Origin: Enhydrobacter sp. | Lineage (GTDB): Bacteria; Pseudomonadota; Alphaproteobacteria; Reyranellales; Reyranellaceae | Direction of reading: 5' to 3' | DNA length: 64,000 bases | NCBI GenBank assembly: GCA_026126105.1 | Contig: JAHCJV010000006.1 | Span: forward strand, 1-64,000 | Shown here: positions 44,125 to 52,946 of the stretch, in pieces | How positions within the stretch are numbered: the stretch's first letter is position 1 | Layout of the letters: each line of letters starts with the position of its first letter | The notes under the pieces: generated by a model | What the model saw: only the letters and a program-made list of their open reading frames with translations | Database searches by the model: none | What the model was told of the DNA's origin: nothing | Translations under genes and position numbers: made by a program

Positions 44125-45243
44125 ATGGCGCAGCAAATCACCTACGACAAGGCCTATGATGCCGTCGCGCCAGAAGATTTCCCGGCGATGCTGGAAGTCC
44201 CGCGCTATGGCCGCCGCAGCGACGCCTTCGATAGCATCATTTCGGCCACCCATGACCACTTCTGGGACCCTCTGGACAAGAACTACATCGATTTCGACGT
44301 TCCATTCGACATGGCCCTCCAGCCGATCATGCCCGCCGAGACGATCGTCGAGCTGCGCTGTGAGGCCGTCGCCAGCCGGCTGGATGCTCGCCAGAGGGTC
44401 CAGCTTTCCAACGACGTGACGCACTGGTCGATCTCGAACCTCCTGCACGGCGAGCAGGGCGCACTCTCTTTATCGGCCAGCCTGTGCCATGTGCTGCTCG
44501 ATCCGGGAGCGCAGGAATATGCCGCCAATCAGGCGCGCGAGGAGGCCCGTCATGTGACCGGCTTTACCCGGTACATCGCCACTCGCTGGGGCGCGCCGCT
44601 TCCGGTCGGCAAGACGATCCAGACGGTCCTGGCCGACCTGGTGAGCACACCCGAGGTCTACAAGAAGATCGTCGGCATGCAGATGCTGGTCGAGGGCATC
44701 GCAATGGGCGCTTTCGCCACGCTCAATGCGAAGACCAATGACCCCGTACTTCGGCGGCTGGTTCAGCTTGTGATGAGCGACGAGGCGTTCCATCACCGCT
44801 TCGGCCGCCTGTGGGCGGCGAAGACCATCCGCTACCTCAGCGACGAGGAGCACAAGAAGGTCGAGGACTGGGCGGCGCAGACTTTCCAGATGCTGCTGTT
44901 CAACCTGATCAACACCGAGCAGAAGCAGGCGATCTACGCCAAGTACGGCCTCGACTGGGAGTGGGTGCGCGACGCCGTGCGCGAGACCTTCGGCGACGAG
45001 GAGCGCCGCGCCCAACTGAAGGAGAGCACCAACATCTTTCGTGTCCTCATTAAGACGCTCCTGCATGCCGGCATCATTACTTCGCGCACCGCGCCTCTCT
45101 ATGCCGTGTGGGTCGACATGGACGAGCTGAAGGCCGAGGGCGACGGCATCCCGGGCGACATCGTGGCCGACGAGATGCTGGTCGTGCTGCGCGAGATCAA
45201 CGCCAGGCGCCGCCGCATCGGCACGAAGACCGTCGCGGCCTAG
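44125..45243 (+). CDS. Ferritin-like di-iron carboxylate protein
   Basis: A 372-residue protein with a complete di-iron four-helix signature: E110, E140-x-x-H143 (REEARH), E190 and E220-x-x-H223 (DEAFHH). That is two ExxH pairs plus two single Glu, as in R2-like/ferritin-like oxygenases. The start has GGAGG at 44114-44118. The family is related to alkane and aminobenzoate oxygenases, but the substrate is unknown. The gene is divergent from purC and precedes panC convergently. A degenerate fragment similar to residues 150-170 lies downstream of panC (46239-46314). Confidence 0.75.
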   Translation: MAQQITYDKAYDAVAPEDFPAMLEVPRYGRRSDAFDSIISATHDHFWDPLDKNYIDFDVPFDMALQPIMPAETIVELRCEAVASRLDARQRVQLSNDVTHWSISNLLHGEQGALSLSASLCHVLLDPGAQEYAANQAREEARHVTGFTRYIATRWGAPLPVGKTIQTVLADLVSTPEVYKKIVGMQMLVEGIAMGAFATLNAKTNDPVLRRLVQLVMSDEAFHHRFGRLWAAKTIRYLSDEEHKKVEDWAAQTFQMLLFNLINTEQKQAIYAKYGLDWEWVRDAVRETFGDEERRAQLKESTNIFRVLIKTLLHAGIITSRTAPLYAVWVDMDELKAEGDGIPGDIVADEMLVVLREINARRRRIGTKTVAA

Positions 45244-45250
45244 TTGCCGC

Positions 45251-46087
45251 CTAGCTGCCCAGGATCACGTTGTCGATCAGTCGGGTCTTGCCGATCCGGA
45301 CCGCCAGCGACGCGAGCGCGCCGTCAGCCGGAACCTGCCCAAGCTCCGTCAGCGAGCGGCGGTCGGCGATGCTGACATATTCAACAGAGCCCATCGGCTC
45401 CGTCGCCAGCGTCTCAAGCATGGCCTGGCGCAGCGTCTCGCCGGACCGCTCGCCTACCGAGAAGCGCGCCTCGGCGGCGGCAAGAGCGCGCCGCAGCACG
45501 GTGGCGGCGCGGCGTTCGTCGGGCTTGAGGTAGCTGTTGCGGCTGCTCATCGCGAGGCCGTCGGCTTCGCGCACCGTCGGGCAGACCACGACCTCCAGCG
45601 GCATGTCGAGGTCGCGCGCCATCTTGGCGATGACGACGCACTGCTGCGCGTCCTTCTGGCCGAAATAGGCTTTGGTCGGCTGCACGATGTTGAAGAGCTT
45701 GCAGACGACGGTCGCGACGCCGCGGAAATGGCCCGGTCGCACCACGCCCTCCAGGACGTTGGTGACGGTGCCGACTTCGACGCCGGTGTCGTGGCCCGGC
45801 GGATAGACGGTGGCCGGCGTCGGTGTGAACACCAGGTCCGCCTGTATTTCGCGCAGCAGCGACAGGTCGCGCTCCATGTCTCGCGGATAGGTGCTGAAGT
45901 CCTCGTTGGCGGCGAACTGCGTCGGATTGACGAAGATACTGACGGCAACGGCCCCGCATTCCTCCTTGGCCCGGCGGACCAGGCTGAGATGGCCTTCGTG
46001 GAGAAAGCCCATGGTCGGCACCAGGCCGAGCCGCGGATAGCGGCTGCGCGCCGTGCGGAATGTCTCGATCGTCTCGATGACCTGCAT
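45251..46087 (-). CDS. panC: Pantothenate synthetase
   Basis: A 278-residue PanC, the ATP-dependent ligase of pantoate and beta-alanine. The HIGH-like motif is H30-E-G-H33 in PTMGFLHEGHLSL; FVNPTQFAANEDF, GQKDAQQ and SSRNSYL are all in place. The start is fixed by AAGGAGG just upstream; the much longer frame extends over an adjacent gene. No panB or panD is nearby. A small CGGCT-GAAA-AGCCG hairpin (46105-46118) sits in its leader. Confidence 0.95.
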   Translation of the reverse strand: MQVIETIETFRTARSRYPRLGLVPTMGFLHEGHLSLVRRAKEECGAVAVSIFVNPTQFAANEDFSTYPRDMERDLSLLREIQADLVFTPTPATVYPPGHDTGVEVGTVTNVLEGVVRPGHFRGVATVVCKLFNIVQPTKAYFGQKDAQQCVVIAKMARDLDMPLEVVVCPTVREADGLAMSSRNSYLKPDERRAATVLRRALAAAEARFSVGERSGETLRQAMLETLATEPMGSVEYVSIADRRSLTELGQVPADGALASLAVRIGKTRLIDNVILGS

Positions 46088-46238
46088 GCAGCCTCCTTGC
46101 GGTCCGGCTGAAAAGCCGAACGGCAAGCTTCTTTGCCAGCACGAATGCCTAGAGGCCAGCGAGTAGAATGAGCGGTAAGCGTGGCGGTCCGCCGCGCAGG
46201 CGGTGGCGGGCAGGCCGCTTTGGGCAGCGTGCCGTGCT

Positions 46239-46314
46239 TCCATCACTATACTCTTGGGCATGCCGCTGCCGGTCGGCAAGACGAATCCAGCAAGACGGTC
46301 CAGACGGTGCTGGC
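46239..46314 (+). pseudogene. Degenerate fragment resembling the di-iron protein gene
   Basis: The stretch reads in one frame SITILLGMPLPVGKT, which matches YIATRWGAPLPVGKT of the di-iron gene at 44572-44616. The DNA of the block GCCGCT.CCGGTCGGCAAGACGA is nearly identical, and the following AAGACG-TCCAG-ACGGT pattern is repeated with a small insertion. This looks like a remnant of a second, decayed copy. The 225-base gap at 46088-46314 otherwise holds the panC leader hairpin and no gene. Confidence 0.45.
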
Positions 46315-47019
46315 TTAGGGTTTCCGCGCCAAGACGAAGGCGGTGAGGCCGGCGAGACGGTTGACCGGGAAGAATAGAAGCTCGGCAGTGCACGCTCCGA
46401 TCAGCAGGCCATTGGGCAGCGCCCCCAGCTTCGACAGGCTGCTGCGTGGCCGGGGGGCGCTTCTGGTAGCGAAGCGGACGGCAGCGGCCAGAGGAAAAAT
46501 GAGGCCGAAGAAATAGGCGCCGTTCACTACGCTGAGGCCAGCCTCGCGCATCGTGTGTTCGATCTCGGGCAGCGTGTAGCGTCGCTTGTGTTCGAGGAAG
46601 ACGTCGTGGCCGCTCCACAGGAATCGGAAGGCCGGCACCGTCACGAGGAAGTGCGCGCCGGACGGTACCTTGGCCGCATATTGGCGTATCAGACCCACGT
46701 CGTCGTCTACATGTTCCAGCACATCCATCATCAGCACCAGGTCGCAATCGGTTGTGCCGCATGTGCGGCGATAAAGCACCGGTTTGCCCTCGAGCCTCTC
46801 GTCGCGGTCGCGGTCGTATCCCACGTCGACGCAGAGTGCGGACTGCGCGCCGCCTTCGATCAGGAGATGGCGCGAGAAAAAGCCTGACCCGGCCCCGACA
46901 TCGAGCAGGCGTTGGGGCGCGAGCGTCCCGACCATGCGACGGAGTGCAGCCGCCTTGGAGCGGTAGTACCAGTGCCGGCCGATAGCGGCGCCGAGGATAT
47001 TCTCTTCCTTGAGGTCCAT
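46315..47019 (-). CDS. Class I SAM-dependent methyltransferase
   Basis: A 234-residue methyltransferase. Motif I is LLDVGAGSGFFSRHLL (about residues 38-53); DVLEHVDDDVGLIRQYA is the motif IV-like region. The C-terminal part adds two hydrophobic segments (about 180-200 and 210-232) that probably contact a membrane. The start MDLKEEN overlaps the upstream glycosyltransferase stop by one base. A lipid-linked or exopolysaccharide substrate is likely, given the neighbour. Confidence 0.82.
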   Translation of the reverse strand: MDLKEENILGAAIGRHWYYRSKAAALRRMVGTLAPQRLLDVGAGSGFFSRHLLIEGGAQSALCVDVGYDRDRDERLEGKPVLYRRTCGTTDCDLVLMMDVLEHVDDDVGLIRQYAAKVPSGAHFLVTVPAFRFLWSGHDVFLEHKRRYTLPEIEHTMREAGLSVVNGAYFFGLIFPLAAAVRFATRSAPRPRSSLSKLGALPNGLLIGACTAELLFFPVNRLAGLTAFVLARKP

Positions 47020-48056
47020 CAGGCCTTCGGACCGCCGTCGGCACCTTCCTCGTAGACGTTCTCCACGACGTAGATCGGCCGACCTTTGACCTCGAGGAAC
47101 AGCCGGCCGAGATATTCGCCGATGATGCCGATCGAGACGAGCTGGATGGCGCCGAGCGACAGCACCGCGATCAACAGCGAGGCATAACCCGGCGTGTCGA
47201 TACCGAAGATCAGCACCCGGCCGATGATGAACAGCGCATAGAGAACGGCCACCGCCGCGATCGCCAGCCCCCCGTAGAACGACGCCCGCAGCGGCACGGT
47301 CGAGAAGCTCGCCACGCCGTCGAGCGCGAAGTTCCAAAGCCGCCAGAGGTCGAACTTGGTCGAGCCCGCTGCCCGCTGCGGCCGCTCGTAGGGCACGCCG
47401 ATGGCGTTGAAGCCGACCCAGGCGAACAGTCCCTTCATGAAGCGGTTGCGCTCGGGGAGTTGGCGCAGCACCTCGACCGCGCGCCGGTCGACGAGGCGGA
47501 AGTCGCCGACATTTGGGGGAATGCGAACTGGCGACATCGTGTTGAACGCCCAGTAGAACCAGCGCGCCGATAGCCGCTTGCTCATCGTGTCCCAGGTCCG
47601 CGCCGAGCGCACCCCGTAGACAATGTCGTATCCCTCACGCCAGCGATCTATGAAAGGGCCGAACAGGTCGGGCGGGTCCTGCAGGTCGATATCCATCGGG
47701 ATCAGAATGTCGCCCCTGGCGTGATCGATGCCGGCGGTGAGCGCCGCTTCCTTGCCAAAGTTGCGCGACAGATTGACGACGCGGATGCGGGTGTCGAGGA
47801 CGCTGCAATCGAGCAGACGGGCGAGCGTGTCGTCCCGCGAGCCGTCGTTCACGAACACGATCTCGAAGCGCAGCCCGGCCTGTTCCAGGAACGGCTCCAC
47901 CGACTTCAGGAAGATCTCGATCGAGTCTTCTTCGTTGAATACTGGCACGACCAACGACAGCAGCGGATCCGCCGGTCTGCGCGTGCGCTGGACCGCCAGC
48001 TGGCGCTCGAGGGCCGACGCCGACTTGACCGGCAGCGAAAAGGACGAATCGGGCAC
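47019..48056 (-). CDS. DPM1/GtrB-type family 2 glycosyltransferase
   Basis: A 345-residue glycosyltransferase. The GT-A fold begins SLVVPVFNEEDSIEIFL with DGSRDDT and the metal motif D122-I-D124 (PMDIDLQDPPD). Two transmembrane helices near residues 240-300 fit the polyprenyl-phosphate glycosyltransferases (ArnC/GtrB/DPM1). It likely transfers a sugar to undecaprenyl phosphate at the cytoplasmic face. The N-terminal 30 residues are basic and disordered. It forms an operon with the methyltransferase. Confidence 0.87.
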   Translation of the reverse strand: MPDSSFSLPVKSASALERQLAVQRTRRPADPLLSLVVPVFNEEDSIEIFLKSVEPFLEQAGLRFEIVFVNDGSRDDTLARLLDCSVLDTRIRVVNLSRNFGKEAALTAGIDHARGDILIPMDIDLQDPPDLFGPFIDRWREGYDIVYGVRSARTWDTMSKRLSARWFYWAFNTMSPVRIPPNVGDFRLVDRRAVEVLRQLPERNRFMKGLFAWVGFNAIGVPYERPQRAAGSTKFDLWRLWNFALDGVASFSTVPLRASFYGGLAIAAVAVLYALFIIGRVLIFGIDTPGYASLLIAVLSLGAIQLVSIGIIGEYLGRLFLEVKGRPIYVVENVYEEGADGGPKA

Positions 48057-48110
48057 GACGTGCAGCTTATACCATTTTTCATTTCACGCAGGCCGCGACG
48101 CAGCACCGGC

Positions 48111-48959
48111 CTATCGGAAGGTAGCCTTACCCTGTTGCGCGAGACCGCCCTTGGCATTGGCGATCCAGGTCGTGACCGCGCCGTCAGCCTCGCGCCGGGC
48201 GGCAACGGTGAACGGCACGCCGGCGTACAGCGGCGACAACGCCCGGAACTCGAAAGTCGTCGGTGCCTTTCCCGGATTGGAGCGGCGCGCCAGCTCGATC
48301 TGCAGCAGCCCGAGCAGCGGGCCGTGCACGATCAAGCCTGGATAGCCCTCGGTTCCGGTGACGTAGGGCTGATCGTAATGGATGCGATGGCCGTTGAAGG
48401 TGAGGGCGGAGAACCGGAACAGCAGCACGGGATCGGGCACCACGGTCTTCGTCACGGTGGCATCGATGGGTGCGGGCTTGGGCTCCCGCGCCGTTTCGCC
48501 GGGCTTGGCGGCTTCGCGATAGACGATGTCTTGCTCTTCGACCAGGGCAGTGCCCTTGGGGCCGGACAGGGTGTGCTTGACGGTGACGAACACCATGGCG
48601 CCGGTTGAGCCGGTCTTGGGCTCTATCGACTTGATCTCCGAGATGCGCCGGGCCGTATCGCCGATGCGCAGCGGCTGGTCTTCGAAGACGAAGCGACTGC
48701 CAGCCCACATGCGGCGAGGCAGCGAGATCGGCGGCAGGAACTCGCCGCGCTCGCCGTGGCCGTCCGGGCCTATCTTCGACGCCGGAGCGGCCTCGAGGAA
48801 ATGGAGCCAGTGCCAGAGCGGGGGCAAGGGATCGCCCATGCCGGGCTCGGGGTCGGGCTCGTCGAGGGTCGCGATCAGCGCCCGGGCGGGCCAAGGGGCG
48901 ACAAAGTCCTCGACGGTCTGGGTCTTCCCGACCCAGTCACTCATGCTGTCCATTGTCAT
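48111..48959 (-). CDS. FAS1-like / MaoC-type acyl dehydratase (mesaconyl-C4-CoA hydratase-like)
   Basis: A 282-residue double-hotdog protein. The C-terminal hotdog carries the MaoC-type hydratase pattern (FSALTFNGHRIHYDQPYVTGTEGYPGLIVHGPLL) with the catalytic Asp/His pair D..H in NGHRIHYD. The N-terminal hotdog lacks it, as in Chloroflexus-type mesaconyl-C4-CoA hydratase and related HTD2/FAS1-like proteins. It might hydrate an acyl-CoA in propionate- or mesaconate-related metabolism. It is divergent from the zeta-subunit gene. Confidence 0.75.
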   Translation of the reverse strand: MTMDSMSDWVGKTQTVEDFVAPWPARALIATLDEPDPEPGMGDPLPPLWHWLHFLEAAPASKIGPDGHGERGEFLPPISLPRRMWAGSRFVFEDQPLRIGDTARRISEIKSIEPKTGSTGAMVFVTVKHTLSGPKGTALVEEQDIVYREAAKPGETAREPKPAPIDATVTKTVVPDPVLLFRFSALTFNGHRIHYDQPYVTGTEGYPGLIVHGPLLGLLQIELARRSNPGKAPTTFEFRALSPLYAGVPFTVAARREADGAVTTWIANAKGGLAQQGKATFR

Positions 48960-49050
48960 AGTCTCGATTCTGACATCATCGACGCGGGGTGGAAAGGTCG
49001 CGTCAGGCTGCTATATACCCCGCAACACGCTATTCAGGAGCAGGCCAATC

Positions 49051-49380
49051 ATGAGCACTTTCGACGATCGCGAGAAGGCCTTCGAGCGCAAGTACGAGCA
49101 CGATCAGCAGTTTCAGTTCAAGGCGAACTCGCGCCGGAACAAGCTGCTCGGACTATGGGCTGCCGGCCTTATGGGCAAAACTGGCGATGAGGCGGAGAGC
49201 TATGCGCGCGAGATCGTAGCCGCCGATTTCGAGAAGCCCGGCCACGACGACGTCATCGAGCGGCTGGTAAGCGACTTCGCCGCTGCCGGCAAGCCGACCG
49301 AGGCCCGTGTGATTGCCAAGCATAGCGAGCAGCTGCTGACCGAGGCGCGGCGCCAGATCATGAGCGAGATCAAGAACTAG
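49051..49380 (+). CDS. ATPase inhibitor subunit zeta (DUF1476)
   Basis: A 109-residue protein of the DUF1476 family, known from Paracoccus as the zeta subunit that inhibits F1-ATPase in Alphaproteobacteria. The MSTFDDREKAFERKYEHDQQFQFKANSRRNKLLGLWAA opening and four-helix pattern are diagnostic. It stands in front of purB on the other strand, in an arrangement I recall from many alphaproteobacteria together with the pur genes. ATG 49051 with CAGGAG about 10 bases upstream. Confidence 0.93.
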   Translation: MSTFDDREKAFERKYEHDQQFQFKANSRRNKLLGLWAAGLMGKTGDEAESYAREIVAADFEKPGHDDVIERLVSDFAAAGKPTEARVIAKHSEQLLTEARRQIMSEIKN

Positions 49381-49420
49381 GCGCATTCCTCTTGCCGCGT
49401 CGGGCAGAGGGAACCCTCGA

Positions 49421-50746
49421 CTAGCCGAACACCCGCTGGAAGATCGTGTCGACATGCTTGGTGTGATAGCCCATGTCGAACAGGGCGACGAGTTCGTCGT
49501 CGGCGAGGAATTCCCCGATCTCCTTGTCGGAGCGGCAAAGTGCCAGAAGCGAGGCGTTGCCGCGCCATGCTTCCATCGCGTTGCGCTGGACGGCAGCGTA
49601 GGACGCCTCCCGGCTCATCCCCTTCTGCGTTAGCGCGAGCAGGATGCGCTGCGAGAATACGAGTCCGCCCAAGCCGTCGAGATTGGCCTTCATGCGGTCG
49701 GCATACACCACAAGCTGCTCGACGACGCCGGCCATGCGATTCAAGGCGAAATCGAGCGTGCCGGTAGCGTCGGGCGCAATGTAGCGCTCGGTCGACGAGT
49801 GGGAGATGTCGCGCTCGTGCCACAAGGTCACGTTCTCCAGCGCCGGCACTACGGCGCTGCGCACCACACGGGCAAGCCCGGTGACGTTCTCGGTCAGCAC
49901 CGGGTTGCGCTTGTGCGGCATCGAGGAGCTGCCCTTCTGGCCTTCCGAGAAGAACTCCTCAGCCTCGCGCACTTCGGTGCGCTGGAGATGGCGGATTTCG
50001 GTGGCGAGGTTCTCGAGCGAGGACGCCACAATGCCCAGCGCCGCGAAGAAGGCGGCATGGCGGTCGCGCGGAATGACCTGCGTGGAAACGGGTTCGACGG
50101 CGAGGCCCAGTTTCTTCGCGACATGCGCCTCTATCCTGGGATCGACGTTGGCGAAGGTGCCGACGGGCCCCGAGATGGCGCAAGTCGCGATCTCGGCGCG
50201 CGCCGCGAGCAGCCGCGCGCGATTGCGCGTAAAGGCAGCGTAGTGACCGGCGAGCTTGACGCCGAAGGTCGTCGGCTCGGCGTGGATGCCGTGGCTCCGG
50301 CCGATGGTCAGCGTGTCCTTGTGCTCCAGTGCACGCCTCTTCAACGCCGCGAGCAGCCGGTCGACGTCGGCCAGCAGGATGTCGGCCGCCTGTGTGAGCT
50401 GGACGGCGAAGCTGGTGTCGAGCACGTCCGACGAGGTCAAACCCTGGTGCACGAAGCGGGAGGCCGGTCCGATATAGTCACCGAGCCAGGTCGTGAACGC
50501 GATGACGTCGTGCTTCGTAACGCGCTCGATTGCGTCGATTTTCTCGACCTCGACGGCAGGCTGCGTCTTGAGCGCTGCCATCGCCTTGGCGCCGCCCTCC
50601 CAGATCGTCCTGGCTGCATCCTTGGGGATCACCCCTAATTCCGCCATGGCGTCGCAGGCATGCGCCTCGATCTCGAACCAGATCCGAAAGCGGTTCTCGG
50701 GCGCCCAGATGGCGGCCATTTGCGGTCGTGAATAGCGCGGAATCAT
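49421..50746 (-). CDS. purB: Adenylosuccinate lyase
   Basis: A 441-residue fumarase/aspartase-superfamily lyase. It cleaves SAICAR and adenylosuccinate in purine synthesis. The superfamily signature GSSSMPHKRNP (272-282) is complete, TSSD (104-107) and SHGIHAEPTT (151-160, catalytic His) are present. Length is standard for PurB of this clade. It converges on the zeta-subunit gene across 40 bases that contain an imperfect stem but no T-run. Confidence 0.96.
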   Translation of the reverse strand: MIPRYSRPQMAAIWAPENRFRIWFEIEAHACDAMAELGVIPKDAARTIWEGGAKAMAALKTQPAVEVEKIDAIERVTKHDVIAFTTWLGDYIGPASRFVHQGLTSSDVLDTSFAVQLTQAADILLADVDRLLAALKRRALEHKDTLTIGRSHGIHAEPTTFGVKLAGHYAAFTRNRARLLAARAEIATCAISGPVGTFANVDPRIEAHVAKKLGLAVEPVSTQVIPRDRHAAFFAALGIVASSLENLATEIRHLQRTEVREAEEFFSEGQKGSSSMPHKRNPVLTENVTGLARVVRSAVVPALENVTLWHERDISHSSTERYIAPDATGTLDFALNRMAGVVEQLVVYADRMKANLDGLGGLVFSQRILLALTQKGMSREASYAAVQRNAMEAWRGNASLLALCRSDKEIGEFLADDELVALFDMGYHTKHVDTIFQRVFG

Positions 50747-50797
50747 GCGCGGGTTTTAGCCCCTGTGCCGCCGGAGCGCCATGCTAAGAAGTGCGCA

Positions 50798-51595
50798 ATG
50801 AACCCGCTATCCGAGTGTCCCAAGGCCACCTTGGCCGCCATCCGCGGCGTGCTGACCGATATCGACGAGACTATCTCGACCGACGGTCGGCTGACGGCCG
50901 AGGCCTATGGCGCGCTGGAGGCGCTGAAGAAGGCCGGCCTTCTGTTGGTCCCCGTCACGGGCCGCCCGGCGGGTTGGTGCGATATGGTCGCTCGCTTCTG
51001 GCCGGTCGACGCGGTGATCGGCGAGAATGGCGCCTTCTGGATGTGGCACGATCCGAAGGCCGGAAAGCTCCGCACGCGCTTTGTCCAATCGGCGGCGGAA
51101 CGCGCCGAGGGACTGCGGCGGCTGGAAGCGGTGCGCGCCGACGTGCTGCGCGAGGTGCCGGGCGCGGGTATCGCTTCCGATCAGCCTTATCGGCTGGCCG
51201 ATCTAGCGGTCGACTTCTGTGAGGACGTCCCGCGGCTATCGCATACCGACGTGGAACGCATCGTAGCGATCTTCGAGCGGCATGGTGCGCAAGCCAAGGT
51301 GAGCTCGATCCATGTCAACGGCTGGTTCGGGGATTACGACAAGCTCACCACCAGCAAGACGATGATGGCGGATCTCTTTGACGTCGATCTCGGTCGGGAC
51401 GCCGAACATTATGTCTTTGCGGGCGATTCACCCAATGACTCGCCCATGTTCGGCTTTTTTCCCAATGGCGTCGGGGTCGCTAACGTGCGTGACTTCGCGG
51501 GGGAAATGACGGCCGTGCCGCGCTGGGTGACGCAGGCCCGCTCCGGTGCGGGGTTTGTCGAGCTGGCCCGCTTGCTGATCGCGGCGAGATCGTGA
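50798..51595 (+). CDS. HAD-IIB family phosphatase
   Basis: A 265-residue HAD hydrolase with Cof-type cap. Motif I is D21-I-D23-E-T (nucleophile D21), motif II is T in VTGRPAGW, motif III a Lys in KLTTSKTM, and motif IV GDSPND near residue 217. Relatives act on mannosyl-3-phosphoglycerate, trehalose-P or sugar phosphates. The ATG 50798 is used instead of a GTG 33 bases upstream. The MarC gene follows after 7 bases. Confidence 0.82.
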   Translation: MNPLSECPKATLAAIRGVLTDIDETISTDGRLTAEAYGALEALKKAGLLLVPVTGRPAGWCDMVARFWPVDAVIGENGAFWMWHDPKAGKLRTRFVQSAAERAEGLRRLEAVRADVLREVPGAGIASDQPYRLADLAVDFCEDVPRLSHTDVERIVAIFERHGAQAKVSSIHVNGWFGDYDKLTTSKTMMADLFDVDLGRDAEHYVFAGDSPNDSPMFGFFPNGVGVANVRDFAGEMTAVPRWVTQARSGAGFVELARLLIAARS

Positions 51596-51602
51596 GGGAC
51601 GC

Positions 51603-52232
51603 TTGGGGACGACATTCACACACACCTTCCTTTACGAGCTGGTGACACTGTTCGTCATTCTCGATCCTGTCGCGACCGTGCCGATCTTCCTTGCCGCTAC
51701 CGTCGGCCTGACCCGCAGGCAATCTCTTCTGGTGGCGGCCTATGCCGTCTTGATCGCGTTCGGGGTGCTGCTGTTCTTCATTGTCGGTGGACAGCTTCTG
51801 CTCAATGCCCTGCACATCCCGATGCCGTCGTTTCAGCTCGCGGGTTCGATCGTGCTGCTGCTGTTCGGGCTGAAGATGGTGCTGGGCAAGGTGACCGAGG
51901 AGGCCGCGTCCATTCCTCCGGGAGCATCGCTTCTCGAGCGGTCGATCTACCCTCTGGCCATGCCCGGGATCGCCGGCGCCGGCGCCATGCTGACCGTCGT
52001 GCTCTTGACGGACAACAACGTCCGATCCCTCAAGGAACAGCTGATCACGACGGGAGAGCTGGTGCTGTGCATGGTGGCGCTGTTCTGCCTCTACGCGATG
52101 TCGGGATTGCTGTTCCGGCTGCTCGGGCGCGCTGGAATCGAGATCGTCAGCCGCGTCTTTGGCCTGATCCTGGCGAGCATCGCGGTCAACGGGTTGGTCA
52201 CGGCGATCAAGCTCAGCTTCGGCTTTTCCTAA
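51603..52232 (+). CDS. MarC family integral membrane protein
   Basis: A 209-residue UPF0056/MarC protein with six transmembrane helices (LFVILDPVATVPIFLA at the start, FQLAGSIVLLLFGLKMVLG in the middle and IAGAGAMLTVVLL). It starts at TTG behind GAGGGACGC, 7 bases after the HAD stop. The family was once linked to antibiotic resistance, without support; transport activity is unknown. Its end overlaps the lectin-fold gene on the opposite strand by 4 bases. Confidence 0.85.
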   Translation: MGTTFTHTFLYELVTLFVILDPVATVPIFLAATVGLTRRQSLLVAAYAVLIAFGVLLFFIVGGQLLLNALHIPMPSFQLAGSIVLLLFGLKMVLGKVTEEAASIPPGASLLERSIYPLAMPGIAGAGAMLTVVLLTDNNVRSLKEQLITTGELVLCMVALFCLYAMSGLLFRLLGRAGIEIVSRVFGLILASIAVNGLVTAIKLSFGFS

Positions 52233-52849
52233 GACGGTGGGGCGACCAGAAGCGAGCCGAAAAGGATGCGGCTGTCCGCCTGGCTCCAGACACCCACCGT
52301 GCCGGGCTGCGGCAGGCTGGCATCTGTCGCCTTGAACAGTAGCGCGTCATCCAGCAAGACCGCGAAATCGTTGCCCTTCAGGATGACCCGCAGGGTATGC
52401 CACTCATCGCTTGTGACCTCGACATTCCCGGCCGCGATCTGGGCACGTCGGCCGCGCGCCATGCGATAGAGCCGCACCGAGCCTTCAAGGGCGTCCGCAC
52501 GGACGACGTAATAGTCGTTGGCGCTCTGGGCACGCAGGACGAGGCCCGCGGCTCGGGAATGGGTGCCGCCGACGGCCTTGAAGCGCAGGGTGGCGTCGAC
52601 GTCGCGGGCCACGGTCTGCTCGGAGATGCAGAGCGCGAAGCGGAGGTCGGTCGCATCGCCCGCAGTCTCCGTAAGCGCCCAGCCGCCCGGCGCGGTCGGC
52701 TCGGGCACGGCTTCCCAGGCAGTGACGCGGCCGACCCCGGTCTTGCCCTGGGTGCAGGCGATGCGGCCATCGGGAAGGGTGAGCGGGGCGACGAGCTGCG
52801 CGGCGGCGGGTAGGGGCAGGAGGAGCGCGAGAAGAAGCGGGAAACGCAT
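52229..52849 (-). CDS. Secreted concanavalin-A-fold (LamG/DUF1080-like) protein
   Basis: A 206-residue exported protein (signal peptide about 1-17, LLLALLLPLPAAAQ). The mature part has the jelly-roll pattern of DUF1080/3-keto-disaccharide hydrolase-like domains: RAAGLVLRAQSANDYYVVRADALEGSVRLYRM, DEWHTLRVILKGNDFAVLLDDALLFKATD and PGTVGVWSQADSRILFGSL. No catalytic residues are assigned; it may bind glycans. The start is taken at the ATG of the signal peptide; the longer frame covers the divergent gene. Confidence 0.72.
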   Translation of the reverse strand: MRFPLLLALLLPLPAAAQLVAPLTLPDGRIACTQGKTGVGRVTAWEAVPEPTAPGGWALTETAGDATDLRFALCISEQTVARDVDATLRFKAVGGTHSRAAGLVLRAQSANDYYVVRADALEGSVRLYRMARGRRAQIAAGNVEVTSDEWHTLRVILKGNDFAVLLDDALLFKATDASLPQPGTVGVWSQADSRILFGSLLVAPPS

Positions 52850-52946
52850 GGCTAAAGCCTTTGAGCGGCGGGTTTGCTTGACCGCGTTCGCGGGACGGAG
52901 GAGTTTACGCGCCGCGGGACCAAATAATTCGAAAAGGGGAGCCAAT

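Noticed and set aside
46105..46118. CGGCT-GAAA-AGCCG hairpin as a riboswitch for panC
   Set aside because: Only a 5-bp stem; no known ligand-binding core.
45251..47044. 597-codon frame that would extend panC upstream
   Set aside because: The extension is Arg/Pro-rich, runs through the methyltransferase gene in another frame, and the short start has AAGGAGG.
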